Shown here: positions 27,686 to 35,520 of the stretch, piece after piece
How the letters are laid out: each line of letters starts with the position of its first letter
How positions within the stretch are numbered: position 1 is the stretch's first letter
Assembly (NCBI RefSeq): GCF_014217835.1
Contig: NZ_CP055263.1
Coordinates: forward strand, 2,917,501 to 2,981,500
DNA length: 64,000 bases
Direction of reading: 5' to 3'
From: Metabacillus sp. KUDC1714
GTDB taxonomy: Bacteria; Bacillota; Bacilli; Bacillales; Bacillaceae
Program-made: the position numbers and the translations under genes
The notes under the pieces: model-generated
Told to the model about the DNA's origin: nothing
Database searches by the model: none
Seen by the model: the letters and a program-made list of their open reading frames with translations, nothing else

Positions 27686-28360
27686 TTAAAAGGATTGAAC
27701 GTGCAAACCTGAACCTTCTAGCCATTCAGCGAACATGACTTCTTCAACACGAAAAATGTTGTGTTGTTTTAGCTGTTGTTCTAACCAGGTCATATTAAAA
27801 CCAGCTTCTATAAGGTTGTCTTTAATGACCTTGCCATCACTAATAAAGGTGATTGGAAGATTAACTTGTTCAAGAATCACTTGTAGATCTTTTTTGGAAG
27901 GTGTTTCGTAAGGAGCTTTTTTTAATATACTGACCGTTCCATCTGTTTCAAGAACTGCGTACTCTAGCTCGCGGATAGAGAATACACCTTTGGACCTAAC
28001 TAGATGCTGTAGCTGATTGACATCTAGCTTACTCTTTTTTAGACTTTCTTTTAAAATTTTCCCTTTATGAATGATAATCGTAGGCCTACCTTCTAATAAG
28101 CCTCGTGTACTACTCCACTTTTGTGTAATCATTTCCAAAATGAAAATGAGCAGTCCCCAGATTACAACCGCATAAATGATTCTGACAACTCCAACCTTAT
28201 CATCAAAAATTGCATTACCGACAAGTTCTCCTAAAACTAATGCCGAAATAAAATCAAATGTAGTAATTTGGGTAATTTGTGTTTTACCTAATATTTTTGT
28301 AATTACAAAAAGTGCAATGAACCCTAAAACTAACTCAATGGAAATTTGTGCATAATGCAT
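27686..28360 (-). CDS. DUF421 (YetF-like) membrane protein, second copy
   Basis: A 224-residue minus-strand protein with the same plan as 22376-23068: hydrophobic N-terminal segments (ELVLGFIALFVITKILGKTQ and two more), then TIIIHKGKILKESLKKSKLD, HLVRSKGVFSIRELEYAVLE and TDGTVSILKKAPYETP. The C-terminus has GFNMTWLEQQLKQHNI. The two DUF421 proteins are clearly diverged, so this is an old duplication. A promoter must lie in the 150 bases shared with the DUF3231 gene. Confidence 0.85.
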   Translation of the reverse strand: MHYAQISIELVLGFIALFVITKILGKTQITQITTFDFISALVLGELVGNAIFDDKVGVVRIIYAVVIWGLLIFILEMITQKWSSTRGLLEGRPTIIIHKGKILKESLKKSKLDVNQLQHLVRSKGVFSIRELEYAVLETDGTVSILKKAPYETPSKKDLQVILEQVNLPITFISDGKVIKDNLIEAGFNMTWLEQQLKQHNIFRVEEVMFAEWLEGSGLHVQSF

Positions 28361-28514
28361 GTAATATAACCTCCGATATCATTAACACATGAAATAGTTT
28401 TTTCCAGTTCAGCTTTTTTTATGATCAATTATTAGAACTTTAACAAATAAATAATTTGAACCAAAATGGGTAAGAATATTTCTAACTATTTTATTTATCT
28501 TAGGAGGAAAAAAC

Positions 28515-29531
28515 ATGTCAGAGAGTCATACACAGCTTACAGCACCAGAAATTGCTTCTCTCTGGACTGCATATTTAAATACAAGTATGAGTGTATGTGT
28601 TGTAGGACATATGTTGAAACATATTGAGGATCCAGAAATAAAAAAAGCGATTCAGACTACGTATAACATATTTAATGAGAATCTAAAAATCCTTTCAGAT
28701 ATTTTTCAAAAGGATAATTTTGCAATACCAAACGGTTTTACAAATGATGATGTAAAAATGGATGCACCAAAGATATTTTCTGATTCATTTTGTCTTATCT
28801 ATGTGAACCATATGTCGAAATTAGCGATGCTTGCGTTTAGTGGCTTCGTTTCTGTCAGTGTAAGATATGATATACGAACAATGTTTACCAATGGACTTTC
28901 TGACGTTTCAAACTTATATAATCAGACAATAGAAATTGCCCTTTCGAAAGGGATTTTTGTTAGAGCCCCTTATATAGATGTACCAGCTAAAACAGATTAT
29001 ATAGATAATAAGAAGTATTTAGGTGGTATAAATCCATTTACAAAGGAAAGACCGCTAAATGCAATCGAAATTTCGCATCTGTTTTTGAATATCCAAACCA
29101 ATTCGATTGGAATTGGATTATGTTTAAGCTTTGCACAAACATCACAAAATAAAGATGTTCAAGAGTATATGTTAAGAGGAAAAGAAATTTCATATAAGCA
29201 TGTTCAGATCTTTACATCAGCTTTAGCAGAAAGCAATCTTGTTTCACCTGGCTCGCCGAATATTAGTATTACGGATTCAACATCACAAATTTTTTCAGAG
29301 AAACTAATGATGTTTCACATGGCTCAGTTAAGTGCTGCTGGTACGGGTAACTACGCTACGGCAGCTGCGGCAAGTCAAAGATATGACCTTATTGTTAATT
29401 ATGAACGTCTATCAGTTGAAATAGGTCAATTTGCAAAATCTGGAGCTGAAATCATGATAAAAAATCAGTGGCTTGAGGAGCCACCAGGAATGAAGGATCG
29501 GGAAAAATTGGCGAGAAAAGAAGAAAGCTAA
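28515..29531 (+). CDS. DUF3231 family protein
   Basis: A 338-residue, mostly helical protein made of two similar halves. The first begins LTAPEIASLWTAYLNTSMSV, the second NAIEISHLFLNIQTNSIGIG; both continue with a helix ending in a run of Asp/Glu and a later His (GHMLKHIEDPEIKKAI; LRGKEISYKHVQIF). This tandem four-helix arrangement is DUF3231, common in Bacillus spores; the spaced His and Glu suggest ferritin-like or metal-binding bundles, which is unproven. TAGGAGG precedes the ATG. A strong terminator follows. Confidence 0.85.
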   Translation: MSESHTQLTAPEIASLWTAYLNTSMSVCVVGHMLKHIEDPEIKKAIQTTYNIFNENLKILSDIFQKDNFAIPNGFTNDDVKMDAPKIFSDSFCLIYVNHMSKLAMLAFSGFVSVSVRYDIRTMFTNGLSDVSNLYNQTIEIALSKGIFVRAPYIDVPAKTDYIDNKKYLGGINPFTKERPLNAIEISHLFLNIQTNSIGIGLCLSFAQTSQNKDVQEYMLRGKEISYKHVQIFTSALAESNLVSPGSPNISITDSTSQIFSEKLMMFHMAQLSAAGTGNYATAAAASQRYDLIVNYERLSVEIGQFAKSGAEIMIKNQWLEEPPGMKDREKLARKEES

Positions 29532-29545
29532 TGTGAAAAACGTAA

Positions 29546-29576
29546 AAACGAGCTTGGTTATCCAAGCTCGTTTTTA
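29546..29576. terminator. intrinsic terminator between DUF3231 gene and yjcF
   Basis: AAACGAGCTTGG pairs with CCAAGCTCGTTT around TTAT, then T-rich sequence. A-rich sequence on the left makes it usable in both directions for the convergent genes. Confidence 0.9.
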
Positions 29577-29593
29577 GTATGTGAAAAAGCTAA

Positions 29594-30019
29594 TCAATTA
29601 GCATGTTTAATCATTGTAACGTGTGGGATACCAGCATCCATAAAAATATCAGATACAGTTTCATACCCTAATCGTTCATAAAATGGAATTGCGTGTGTCT
29701 GTGCATTTAACTTAAGTTTGCTGACACCTTGTTCGATTGCAATTTCTTCTAACTTGTTAACAAGTAATTTGCCAGCACCATTTTTTCTGCTGGATGAAAG
29801 AACGCAAATTCTTTCAAGTTTCCCAATCCCATCTAATACACGAAGACGAGCGGCACCAACTGGCACTTCATTGTCATATAAGACAATATGTGTAGCGTCA
29901 TCTTCAAATTGATCAATTTCTTCTTCTTCGGGAACTTGTTGTTCATCAACAAATACTGTGCGTCTTACTGAATAGGCATCCTCGAGTTGGTCTTTAGTTG
30001 TAACTTGCTTAACGTTCAA
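29594..30019 (-). CDS. yjcF: GNAT family N-acetyltransferase YjcF
   Basis: A 141-residue acetyltransferase (VKQVTTKDQLEDAYSVRRTV). Motif A reads LERICVLSSSRKNGAGKLLV, the acetyl-CoA binding R-x-x-G-x-G/A arrangement, and ETVSDIFMDAGIPHVTMIK forms the C-terminal block. The TTG start directly abuts the yjcG stop (TAA then TTG) and uses GGAAAGG inside the end of yjcG. The yjcG-yjcF order matches Bacillus subtilis. The substrate is unknown. Confidence 0.88.
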   Translation of the reverse strand: MNVKQVTTKDQLEDAYSVRRTVFVDEQQVPEEEEIDQFEDDATHIVLYDNEVPVGAARLRVLDGIGKLERICVLSSSRKNGAGKLLVNKLEEIAIEQGVSKLKLNAQTHAIPFYERLGYETVSDIFMDAGIPHVTMIKHAN

Positions 30020-30538
30020 TTAATTGCAATCCTTTCCTAGTAAGAATGTTTCATATACGGTCCAAGATCCGTTTTCTAGTTGATATAGTAGGTGGAAGCG
30101 ATCAACAACTTCCTCATGCTTCATTTCTAACATTTTAAGACTACCTAATACGTCTGAATGTTCATCATCAGATAAATTTTGTCCAATTGTAATATGTGGG
30201 ACAAAAGCATATTCTGGCTGACTTTCTAGTGAGCCTGTATGAAGCTTCTCATGTAATTCTTGTAATTCTTCAGTTGGCTCGACTTTTAAATAGATTACAT
30301 TATTAACCGGTGAAAAAGAACTAACCTTTTTAATCGAAATGGTTAGAGGTGCAGATTTATCAGCTATTTGACGAAGTTCCTTTGTAATCTGTTCTAAGTT
30401 CTCAACAGTCGCTTCAAAAGCTGTTTTAAGTGTTAAATGTGGTGGAACTAATGCATAATTTGTGTCATAGCGCTTACGATAAGAATTCACTAAATCTTGT
30501 AATTTTTTTGATGGAAAAAGGGCAATTCCGTAGTTCAT
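30020..30538 (-). CDS. yjcG: 2'-5' RNA ligase/2H phosphoesterase family protein YjcG
   Basis: A 172-residue 2H phosphoesterase with two H-x-T/S-x motifs, [10 protein letters not shown] near residue 33 and [11 protein letters not shown] in the second half, spaced as expected for the family that includes LigT/ThpR. It starts [20 protein letters not shown], typical of YjcG. Possible reactions are cyclic phosphodiester hydrolysis or 2'-5' linkage chemistry on RNA; the true substrate is not known. It is co-transcribed with yjcF and close behind yjcH. Confidence 0.9.
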   Translation of the reverse strand: MNYGIALFPSKKLQDLVNSYRKRYDTNYALVPPHLTLKTAFEATVENLEQITKELRQIADKSAPLTISIKKVSSFSPVNNVIYLKVEPTEELQELHEKLHTGSLESQPEYAFVPHITIGQNLSDDEHSDVLGSLKMLEMKHEEVVDRFHLLYQLENGSWTVYETFLLGKDCN

Positions 30539-30620
30539 GTCATTCCCTCCTAATCGATTCTTTTAAGGATAGTATATCAAATTTTTAAAAAGAAACATAC
30601 GTACGAAATGATAGCAGTTC

Positions 30621-31346
30621 TTACTCAAACATTTCCCGTAAGATCGGTGTTAAAGCAGGCTGCCAGTACTTCCATGTATGGTCACCATCAAATTCCTCGT
30701 ATGTATAGGAAAAACCTTTTTCAGCAATAGCTGTTTTCAACTCTCGATTTGGTGTAATAAAGTCGAGAATTTCTCCATCGGTAGTTTTAACGTTTGTTTC
30801 ATTTTTCCCAATTTGATGAAAAATAGTTGGACGAGAAGGTGAAGAAAATTCTTTCACAGCCTGTAACACTGCATCATTCACATATGGTGATTGTAGGATT
30901 AGCTTTCCAAATGTGTTTGGATATGCTAAGCCAGTAAGTAATGAAACCGTTGCACCTAGTGAATCTCCAATAAGAGCTCGCCCGTAGCCTACCTGGTAGG
31001 TTGGGAATTCTTGATCAAGAAATGGCACAAGCTCATGTGCTAAAAATCGAACATAGCCTGAAAATTTTGCTCCATCTGGATGGTACTTTTCCCTGCGGTC
31101 GCCTACATCCTTATAAGGGATTCCAACAACGATAACATTTTCAATTTCTTCATTTTTCATTAAAGCTTCGACCTGTCTCCCTACACGTCCAAGCCGAAAA
31201 TAATCCTGGCCATCCTGTGCAATAAGCAAGCTGTATTTATATAGTGGTGAAAAATTTTCTGGGAGATAAATTAGTAATGTTAATTCTTCCTGAAGCGCAG
31301 TTGAATAAAAAAGATGTTCCTTAATCATACCTGTTTGTTTGCTCAT
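30621..31346 (-). CDS. yjcH: alpha/beta hydrolase, putative esterase YjcH
   Basis: A 241-residue hydrolase of the enterochelin-esterase/esterase D type. LLIAQDGQDYFRLGR, VIVVGIPYKDVGDRREKYHP and ALIGDSLGATVSLLTGL, with the nucleophilic Ser in G-D-S-L-G, lead to the C-terminal FDGDHTWKYWQPAL, holding the catalytic His. No signal peptide, so it acts in the cytoplasm. It heads the yjcH-yjcG-yjcF operon with an 80-base gap to yjcG. The substrate is unknown. Confidence 0.88.
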   Translation of the reverse strand: MSKQTGMIKEHLFYSTALQEELTLLIYLPENFSPLYKYSLLIAQDGQDYFRLGRVGRQVEALMKNEEIENVIVVGIPYKDVGDRREKYHPDGAKFSGYVRFLAHELVPFLDQEFPTYQVGYGRALIGDSLGATVSLLTGLAYPNTFGKLILQSPYVNDAVLQAVKEFSSPSRPTIFHQIGKNETNVKTTDGEILDFITPNRELKTAIAEKGFSYTYEEFDGDHTWKYWQPALTPILREMFE

Positions 31347-31592
31347 GTTAAACCTCCTGAGGCAGTAACGTTAACCGAGAATACACGGATAAAATAAAAA
31401 GATGTGTAACCCTTTTCTATTTTATCCTAGATTACTTGGCAATCACAACTAATGACTAATATATTGTTTCCTTTCCATTGTCCAAACGATCCTCTTCTTT
31501 TGATTATTTACTTTCATTCGATAAAGTCCTTATTATATAAAGGAAAGAAACCTGAACGTTATGAACAAATTGTGGATATCCAATTCAATCCA

Positions 31593-31620
31593 TTGACATT
31601 TTCTCAGATCTTTATATAAT
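31593..31620 (+). promoter_or_regulatory. sigma-A type promoter for the ABC transporter operon
   Basis: A perfect -35 (TTGACA) and a perfect -10 (TATAAT) are separated by 16 bases. It lies about 55 bases before the chosen TTG start of the ATPase gene. No operator palindrome was identified next to it. Confidence 0.8.
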
Positions 31621-31674
31621 AATCATATTAATCCGATAAAAAAGATGAGAATTAAAGAAAAGCAGGTGAGGGAA

Positions 31675-32463
31675 TTGTTTTTATCAATTGAAAAGGTTAC
31701 AAAACAATTTAAAAACCGTGAAAATAAAGCTGAAACTGTTTTAACTGATATAGATTTACAAGTAAAGGAAGGCGAGTTTGTTTCGATTTTAGGACCTTCG
31801 GGTTGTGGGAAATCCACTTTGCTTTCAATTGTTGCTGGGTTAACACCGCAAACTACGGGTGAACTTATTTTACAGGGAAAGCAATTAAAGGGCCCTGGTA
31901 AAGAACGAGGAATGGTTTTCCAGCAGGCTGCATTATTTCCATGGCTAACAGTAGAAGAGAATGTGATGTTTCCACTACGCAAGGAGCTATCGAAAAAAGA
32001 TGCACTGGAACGAGCACATAAATATTTATCTCTCGTACAATTAAGTCCTTATGCAAAGCATTCACCACACGAGTTATCAGGTGGGATGCAGCAGCGTGTT
32101 TCGATTGCTCGTGCACTTGCAATGGATCCAGCCTTGTTACTAATGGATGAGCCATTTGGTGCATTGGATGAACAAACACGTTCAAGATTACATGAGGTGT
32201 TAGAAGAAGTTTTTCTAGAAACAAAGAAAACAATCTTGTTTGTTACACATAGTATCCATGAGGCACTTAAACTATCAGATCGCATCGTTGTTATGGGAAC
32301 ACAGCCAGGACGGATACTAGATGTTATTGAGCTTGACTTTCCAAGACCACGTGAACAAGCGCGTGAGGAACTCGTGAAATATGAAGACAGAATTAAGGGC
32401 TTACTTAAGTCTGAGATTGATAAAGTAATAGAAAAGGAGCAGCAGTATGCAACCAGTCGTTAA
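31675..32463 (+). CDS. ABC transporter ATP-binding protein, SsuB/TauB/NitD type
   Basis: A 262-residue ATPase. Walker A LGPSGCGKSTLLS, Q-loop MVFQQAALFPWL, signature HELSGGMQQRVSIARAL, Walker B LLLMDEPFGALDE and H-loop LFVTHSIHEAL are all intact. The class energises uptake of sulfonates, nitrate, taurine or pyrimidine precursors. TTG 31675 (GTGAGGG just upstream) gives the natural start MFLSIEKVTKQF; the ATG at 31645 has no site. It overlaps the permease gene by 17 bases. The metI-metC neighbours suggest a sulfur source, which is inference. Confidence 0.9.
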   Translation: MFLSIEKVTKQFKNRENKAETVLTDIDLQVKEGEFVSILGPSGCGKSTLLSIVAGLTPQTTGELILQGKQLKGPGKERGMVFQQAALFPWLTVEENVMFPLRKELSKKDALERAHKYLSLVQLSPYAKHSPHELSGGMQQRVSIARALAMDPALLLMDEPFGALDEQTRSRLHEVLEEVFLETKKTILFVTHSIHEALKLSDRIVVMGTQPGRILDVIELDFPRPREQAREELVKYEDRIKGLLKSEIDKVIEKEQQYATSR

Positions 32464-33202
32464 ACGAATACTTTTTTACGGAATTCTGTTAGTTGTTTGG
32501 CAGGTTGCAGTGATTGTATTAGAAATATCACCTGCATTGCTGCCTGCACCAACAGATGTGTTTACATCACTTTACACAGGCTTTGCTGATTTAACACTTG
32601 TTTACGATTTAGTGGCAAGCTTTAGACGATTAGCGATAGGTTTAGCCATTGCATTAGCGCTAGGTCTTATCCTTGGTGTGTTCTTAGCTAAATCAAAAAC
32701 AGCTGATGAAACATTAGGCTCACTTATCATCGCATTACAGTCTGTACCAAGTATTGTGTGGCTGCCACTTGCAATCATGTGGTTTGGCCTTAATGAAGCA
32801 GCAGTAACGTTTATTATCGTGTTAGGTGCAACCTTGGTGATGACAATCAACATGAGAACAGGTTTAAAAAATGTGCCACCACTTTATATAAAAGCGGCAC
32901 AAACGATGGATTATAAAGGATTTAGCTTGTTTTGGAAGGTCATGTTTCCAGCCTCAATTCCTTATGCTGTAACAGGAACTAGATTAGCGTGGGCGTTTGC
33001 ATGGAGAGCATTGATGGCCGGTGAATTATTAAGTACTGGACCAGGACTTGGTTATAAACTGAAATTCGCGTCAGATTTTGGCGATATGAGTTTAGTTATC
33101 GCGATCATGATGATGATTATGGTGATCGGAGTTATTGTCGATTTACTATTTTTCCAAAGAGTAGAAAAAAGTGTTATGAAAAAATGGGGTTTAGATAATT
33201 AA
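32447..33202 (+). CDS. ABC transporter permease, SsuC/TauC type
   Basis: A 251-residue membrane protein with about six hydrophobic segments (ILFYGILLVVWQVAVIVLEI at the N-terminus). The EAA-type loop is seen as KAAQTMDYKGFSLFWKVMFP, which contacts the ATPase. AAGGAG lies eight bases before the ATG inside the end of the ATPase gene. It is followed by a dispersed repeat and then the binding-protein gene. Confidence 0.9.
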   Translation: MQPVVKRILFYGILLVVWQVAVIVLEISPALLPAPTDVFTSLYTGFADLTLVYDLVASFRRLAIGLAIALALGLILGVFLAKSKTADETLGSLIIALQSVPSIVWLPLAIMWFGLNEAAVTFIIVLGATLVMTINMRTGLKNVPPLYIKAAQTMDYKGFSLFWKVMFPASIPYAVTGTRLAWAFAWRALMAGELLSTGPGLGYKLKFASDFGDMSLVIAIMMMIMVIGVIVDLLFFQRVEKSVMKKWGLDN

Positions 33203-33203
33203 G

Positions 33204-33323
33204 AAAAGCGGAAGCGCCTTGATCAGCCCCGAATAGCTTAAGACGCTCATGAAATGAAGGTGTTTTTTACCTTCAATTCATGAGTGGCTTATGACTCGAG
33301 GGGCTAGGCGCTGGAGCTAGACA
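33204..33323. repeat. dispersed intergenic repeat, family A copy 1
   Basis: Starts GAAAAGCGGAAGCGCCTTGA, passes CAGCCCC and ends GGGGCTAGGCGCTGGAGCTAG. The centre holds an inverted repeat around CTCATGAA / TTCATGAG. A second copy in the opposite orientation is at 37893-38013. I recognise this sort of block from Bacillaceae intergenic regions by memory only. It splits the permease and binding-protein genes of one operon. Confidence 0.75.
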
Positions 33324-33351
33324 CTAATTAAAAAGAGACGGAGGCTTAAAC

Positions 33352-34359
33352 ATGAAAAAGGGTATATTATTTGCACTTATATCGGTTTTATTAGTAGGTG
33401 TATTGGCAGCATGTGGGACGGCTAATACAGGTTCAAATGGTAGTGGAAGTGATAGTAAAAAGGAAGTAGTAATTGGTTATTTTCCTAATATTGATCACGT
33501 ACCTGCGATGATCGCCAAGGAAAAAGGGTATTTTGAAGAAGCATTAGGGGAAGATGTAAAAGTAACGTATAAAACGTTTCCTGATGGAGCAGCATTTATG
33601 ACTGCGTTAAAAACAGGTGATATCCATGCAGGTTTAGTTGGCCCTGGCCCTGTTATGAATAACTATGCAAATGGGGCAGATGTGAAGATTCTAGCAGGAG
33701 CATCTTCAGGTGGAACAGTTATCGTTGCATCTGAAAAAAGTGGTGTGCAATCAATTGATGATTTAACAGGTAAAACATTTATTACACCTGGTGTAGGCTG
33801 CACACATGATGTTCAAATGGAGACATTCCTTCAAGACTTTGGCATTACATCAGCACGTATTGGTGGAACATTAAAGCATGTAACTGGTAACCCAGCTCAA
33901 TATGGAGCAATGTTTGAATCAGGAAAAGTTGATCTTGCTGCAGTTCCAGAACCATGGGCATCTATGCTTGTAAATGATGGAGCGAAAGTGATCGTTGATA
34001 CGGATGAAATTTCTTACGGAACAACACTTCCTAATACTGTATTAGTAACAAGCGGAAAGTTAATTGAAGAAGACAAAGAACTAGTTGCAGCCATTGTAAA
34101 AGCACATGAAAAAGGTGTTAACTTTATTAATGAAAACCGTGAAGAGGCACGTGATATTGCAATTAAAGCGATCAAAGATATTACAGATCAAGAGCTTGAT
34201 CCAGCAATCGTTGACAGTGCTTGGGAGCGTGTAACGTACACAACAGAAGTAAATGCAGAGGTTGTACAAGAATTTGCAAATTCTTCATTTGAGCTTAAAT
34301 TTCTTAAAGAAAAACCTGAATTTAGTGATCTAATCGATACTCATTTCTTAACAAAGTAG
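33352..34359 (+). CDS. ABC transporter substrate-binding lipoprotein, sulfonate/nitrate type
   Basis: A 335-residue lipoprotein: signal MKKGILFALISVLLVGVL with lipobox LAAC, then a Ser/Gly linker. VVIGYFPNIDHVPAMIAKEK, GDIHAGLVGPGPVMNNY, TPGVGCTHDVQME and DLAAVPEPWASMLV follow the NMT1/SsuA/NrtA periplasmic-binding order. Such proteins capture aliphatic sulfonates, taurine, nitrate or similar anions outside the membrane. ACGGAGG precedes the ATG. It completes the ABC operon. The ligand is not visible in the sequence. Confidence 0.9.
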   Translation: MKKGILFALISVLLVGVLAACGTANTGSNGSGSDSKKEVVIGYFPNIDHVPAMIAKEKGYFEEALGEDVKVTYKTFPDGAAFMTALKTGDIHAGLVGPGPVMNNYANGADVKILAGASSGGTVIVASEKSGVQSIDDLTGKTFITPGVGCTHDVQMETFLQDFGITSARIGGTLKHVTGNPAQYGAMFESGKVDLAAVPEPWASMLVNDGAKVIVDTDEISYGTTLPNTVLVTSGKLIEEDKELVAAIVKAHEKGVNFINENREEARDIAIKAIKDITDQELDPAIVDSAWERVTYTTEVNAEVVQEFANSSFELKFLKEKPEFSDLIDTHFLTK

Positions 34360-34368
34360 GCGTTAATC

Positions 34369-34944
34369 GTGAAAAAACTTGTTTTTATCACTTTCCTTGC
34401 TGTTCTAGTGTTGGTAGGCTGTTCACAGTCTATCAACCTAGAGGAGCATTTTTCTTTAAATGGGACAGTTGAGCCTTTAGATGCTGTTAATCAAGTTGGA
34501 GAAAAAGTAAAAATGTCAGATTATGAAGATAAAGTCTGGCTTTCTACGTTCATTTTCACAAATTGTGATACTGTTTGTTCACCAATGACCGCACATATCG
34601 CAACACTTCAAGAGCAATTACAAGACGAAAAAGTAGATGTTGAGCTCGTCTCCTTTAGCATTGATCCAGAACATGACACACCTGAAGTGTTAAAGGGATT
34701 TGCAGAACAATTCGGTGCCGATTTTAAAAACTGGAACTTTCTCACTGGCTATGAACAAGCAGAAATTGAATCCTTCTCAAACACGAGCTTTCTTGTACCT
34801 GCTGCAAAGCTAGAAGGTTCAAACCAATTCGTTCACAGCACATCGATCTATCTTATGAAAGGCAACACGATACTCGAACAATATGAAGGTGTGTCAGAAG
34901 TACCGAATGAAAAAATTGTCGAAGATATCAAACTATTACAATAA
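34369..34944 (+). CDS. SCO1/SenC family lipoprotein
   Basis: A 191-residue thioredoxin-fold lipoprotein. Signal MKKLVFITFLAVLVLVGC carries the lipobox. IFTNCDTVCSPMTAHI holds the CxxxC pair, FSIDPEHDTPEVLKGF follows, and QFVHSTSIYLMK holds the conserved His, the copper site of Sco proteins. Sco proteins help assemble the CuA centre of cytochrome oxidase or act as thiol-disulfide factors. GTG at 34369 is nine bases after the binding-protein stop, with no good ribosome binding site. Its place in an ABC transporter operon is unusual, and its job there is unknown. Confidence 0.88.
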   Translation: MKKLVFITFLAVLVLVGCSQSINLEEHFSLNGTVEPLDAVNQVGEKVKMSDYEDKVWLSTFIFTNCDTVCSPMTAHIATLQEQLQDEKVDVELVSFSIDPEHDTPEVLKGFAEQFGADFKNWNFLTGYEQAEIESFSNTSFLVPAAKLEGSNQFVHSTSIYLMKGNTILEQYEGVSEVPNEKIVEDIKLLQ

Positions 34945-35015
34945 TTGTGTTGCAATCTCCACTCGAATCATGTAAAGTAGTAAAAAATAGTAAACCTTAA
35001 AAATTTCATACATTT

Positions 35016-35387
35016 CTTATCAAGAGAGGCAGAGGGACTGGCCCTATGAAGCCTCAGCAACCGGTTCAAAACGAGTGAAGATCTCGTAACCGTTGATTTG
35101 CGTATTTTTGAGAAACCTTAGGTAGTTTTTTACAGCACCGACGGATAAATCAAAATGCATCGAACAAAGCGTCCTTGTTTGTTCGAGGCATTTTGATTTA
35201 TCCGTCGCAGGCTTGCAACGCAAGCCGCAAGCACTTGCGTGCTGTAAAAAACCAAACAACACTACTTATAGAGTTTCCTAAGTTCAACCCGCAAATCAAC
35301 TATTTCTTAAGCTCCACCCAAGATCTTCTACAAGTGCCAAGGTGCTAAATCCAGCAAGCCACACCAGCATTATGCTTGAGAGATAAG
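35016..35387 (+). promoter_or_regulatory. SAM-I (S-box) riboswitch with a giant internal extension
   Basis: The conserved S-box elements are present in order: CTTATC (P1), AAGAGAGGCAGAGGGACTGG, CCCTATGAAGCCTCAGCAACC, then far downstream CCAAGGTGCTAAATCCAGCA, and GCTTGAGAGATAAG closing P4 and P1. The spacing between CAGCAACC and AAGGTGCTAA is about 270 bases instead of the usual few dozen. That stretch pairs with itself along its length. It precedes metI, which is S-box controlled in Bacillus, so it should stop transcription when SAM is high. The terminator helix itself is not resolved; GAAGAAG / CTTCTTCTT and a T-run follow at 35384-35437. Confidence 0.92.
35125..35252. repeat. long hairpin inside the SAM riboswitch
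   Basis: Nested perfect arms: GTTTTTTACAGCAC with GTGCTGTAAAAAAC (outer, 14 bp), the 20-base arms at 35139-35158 and 35188-35207 (fully complementary), and CGAACAAA with TTTGTTCG (inner, 8 bp). Two small hairpins sit on the 3' side at 35210-35238. Outside the pair, GTTGATTTGC/GCAAATCAAC and GAAGATCT/AGATCTTC extend the same arm. It may be an inserted palindromic element. Confidence 0.85.
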
Positions 35388-35520
35388 AAGAAGCGCACTC
35401 AAATACACAGTCTTCTTCTTACCGGGGAAGGCTTTTTAATTTGTTTTGAAAGTCTAAAAATGTGCTTCCTCTCATGTGCATAATCAAGAAAAATAACCTT
35501 AACTTAGGATGGTGACAGAC

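Noticed and set aside
31623..32285. Several minus-strand ORFs up to 122 codons
   Set aside because: They are shadows of the ABC ATPase gene, whose Walker and signature motifs fix the real frame.
35044..35262. 72-codon minus-strand ORF in the met leader
   Set aside because: It lies wholly inside the riboswitch and its hairpin; the composition is set by the palindrome and there is no ribosome binding site.
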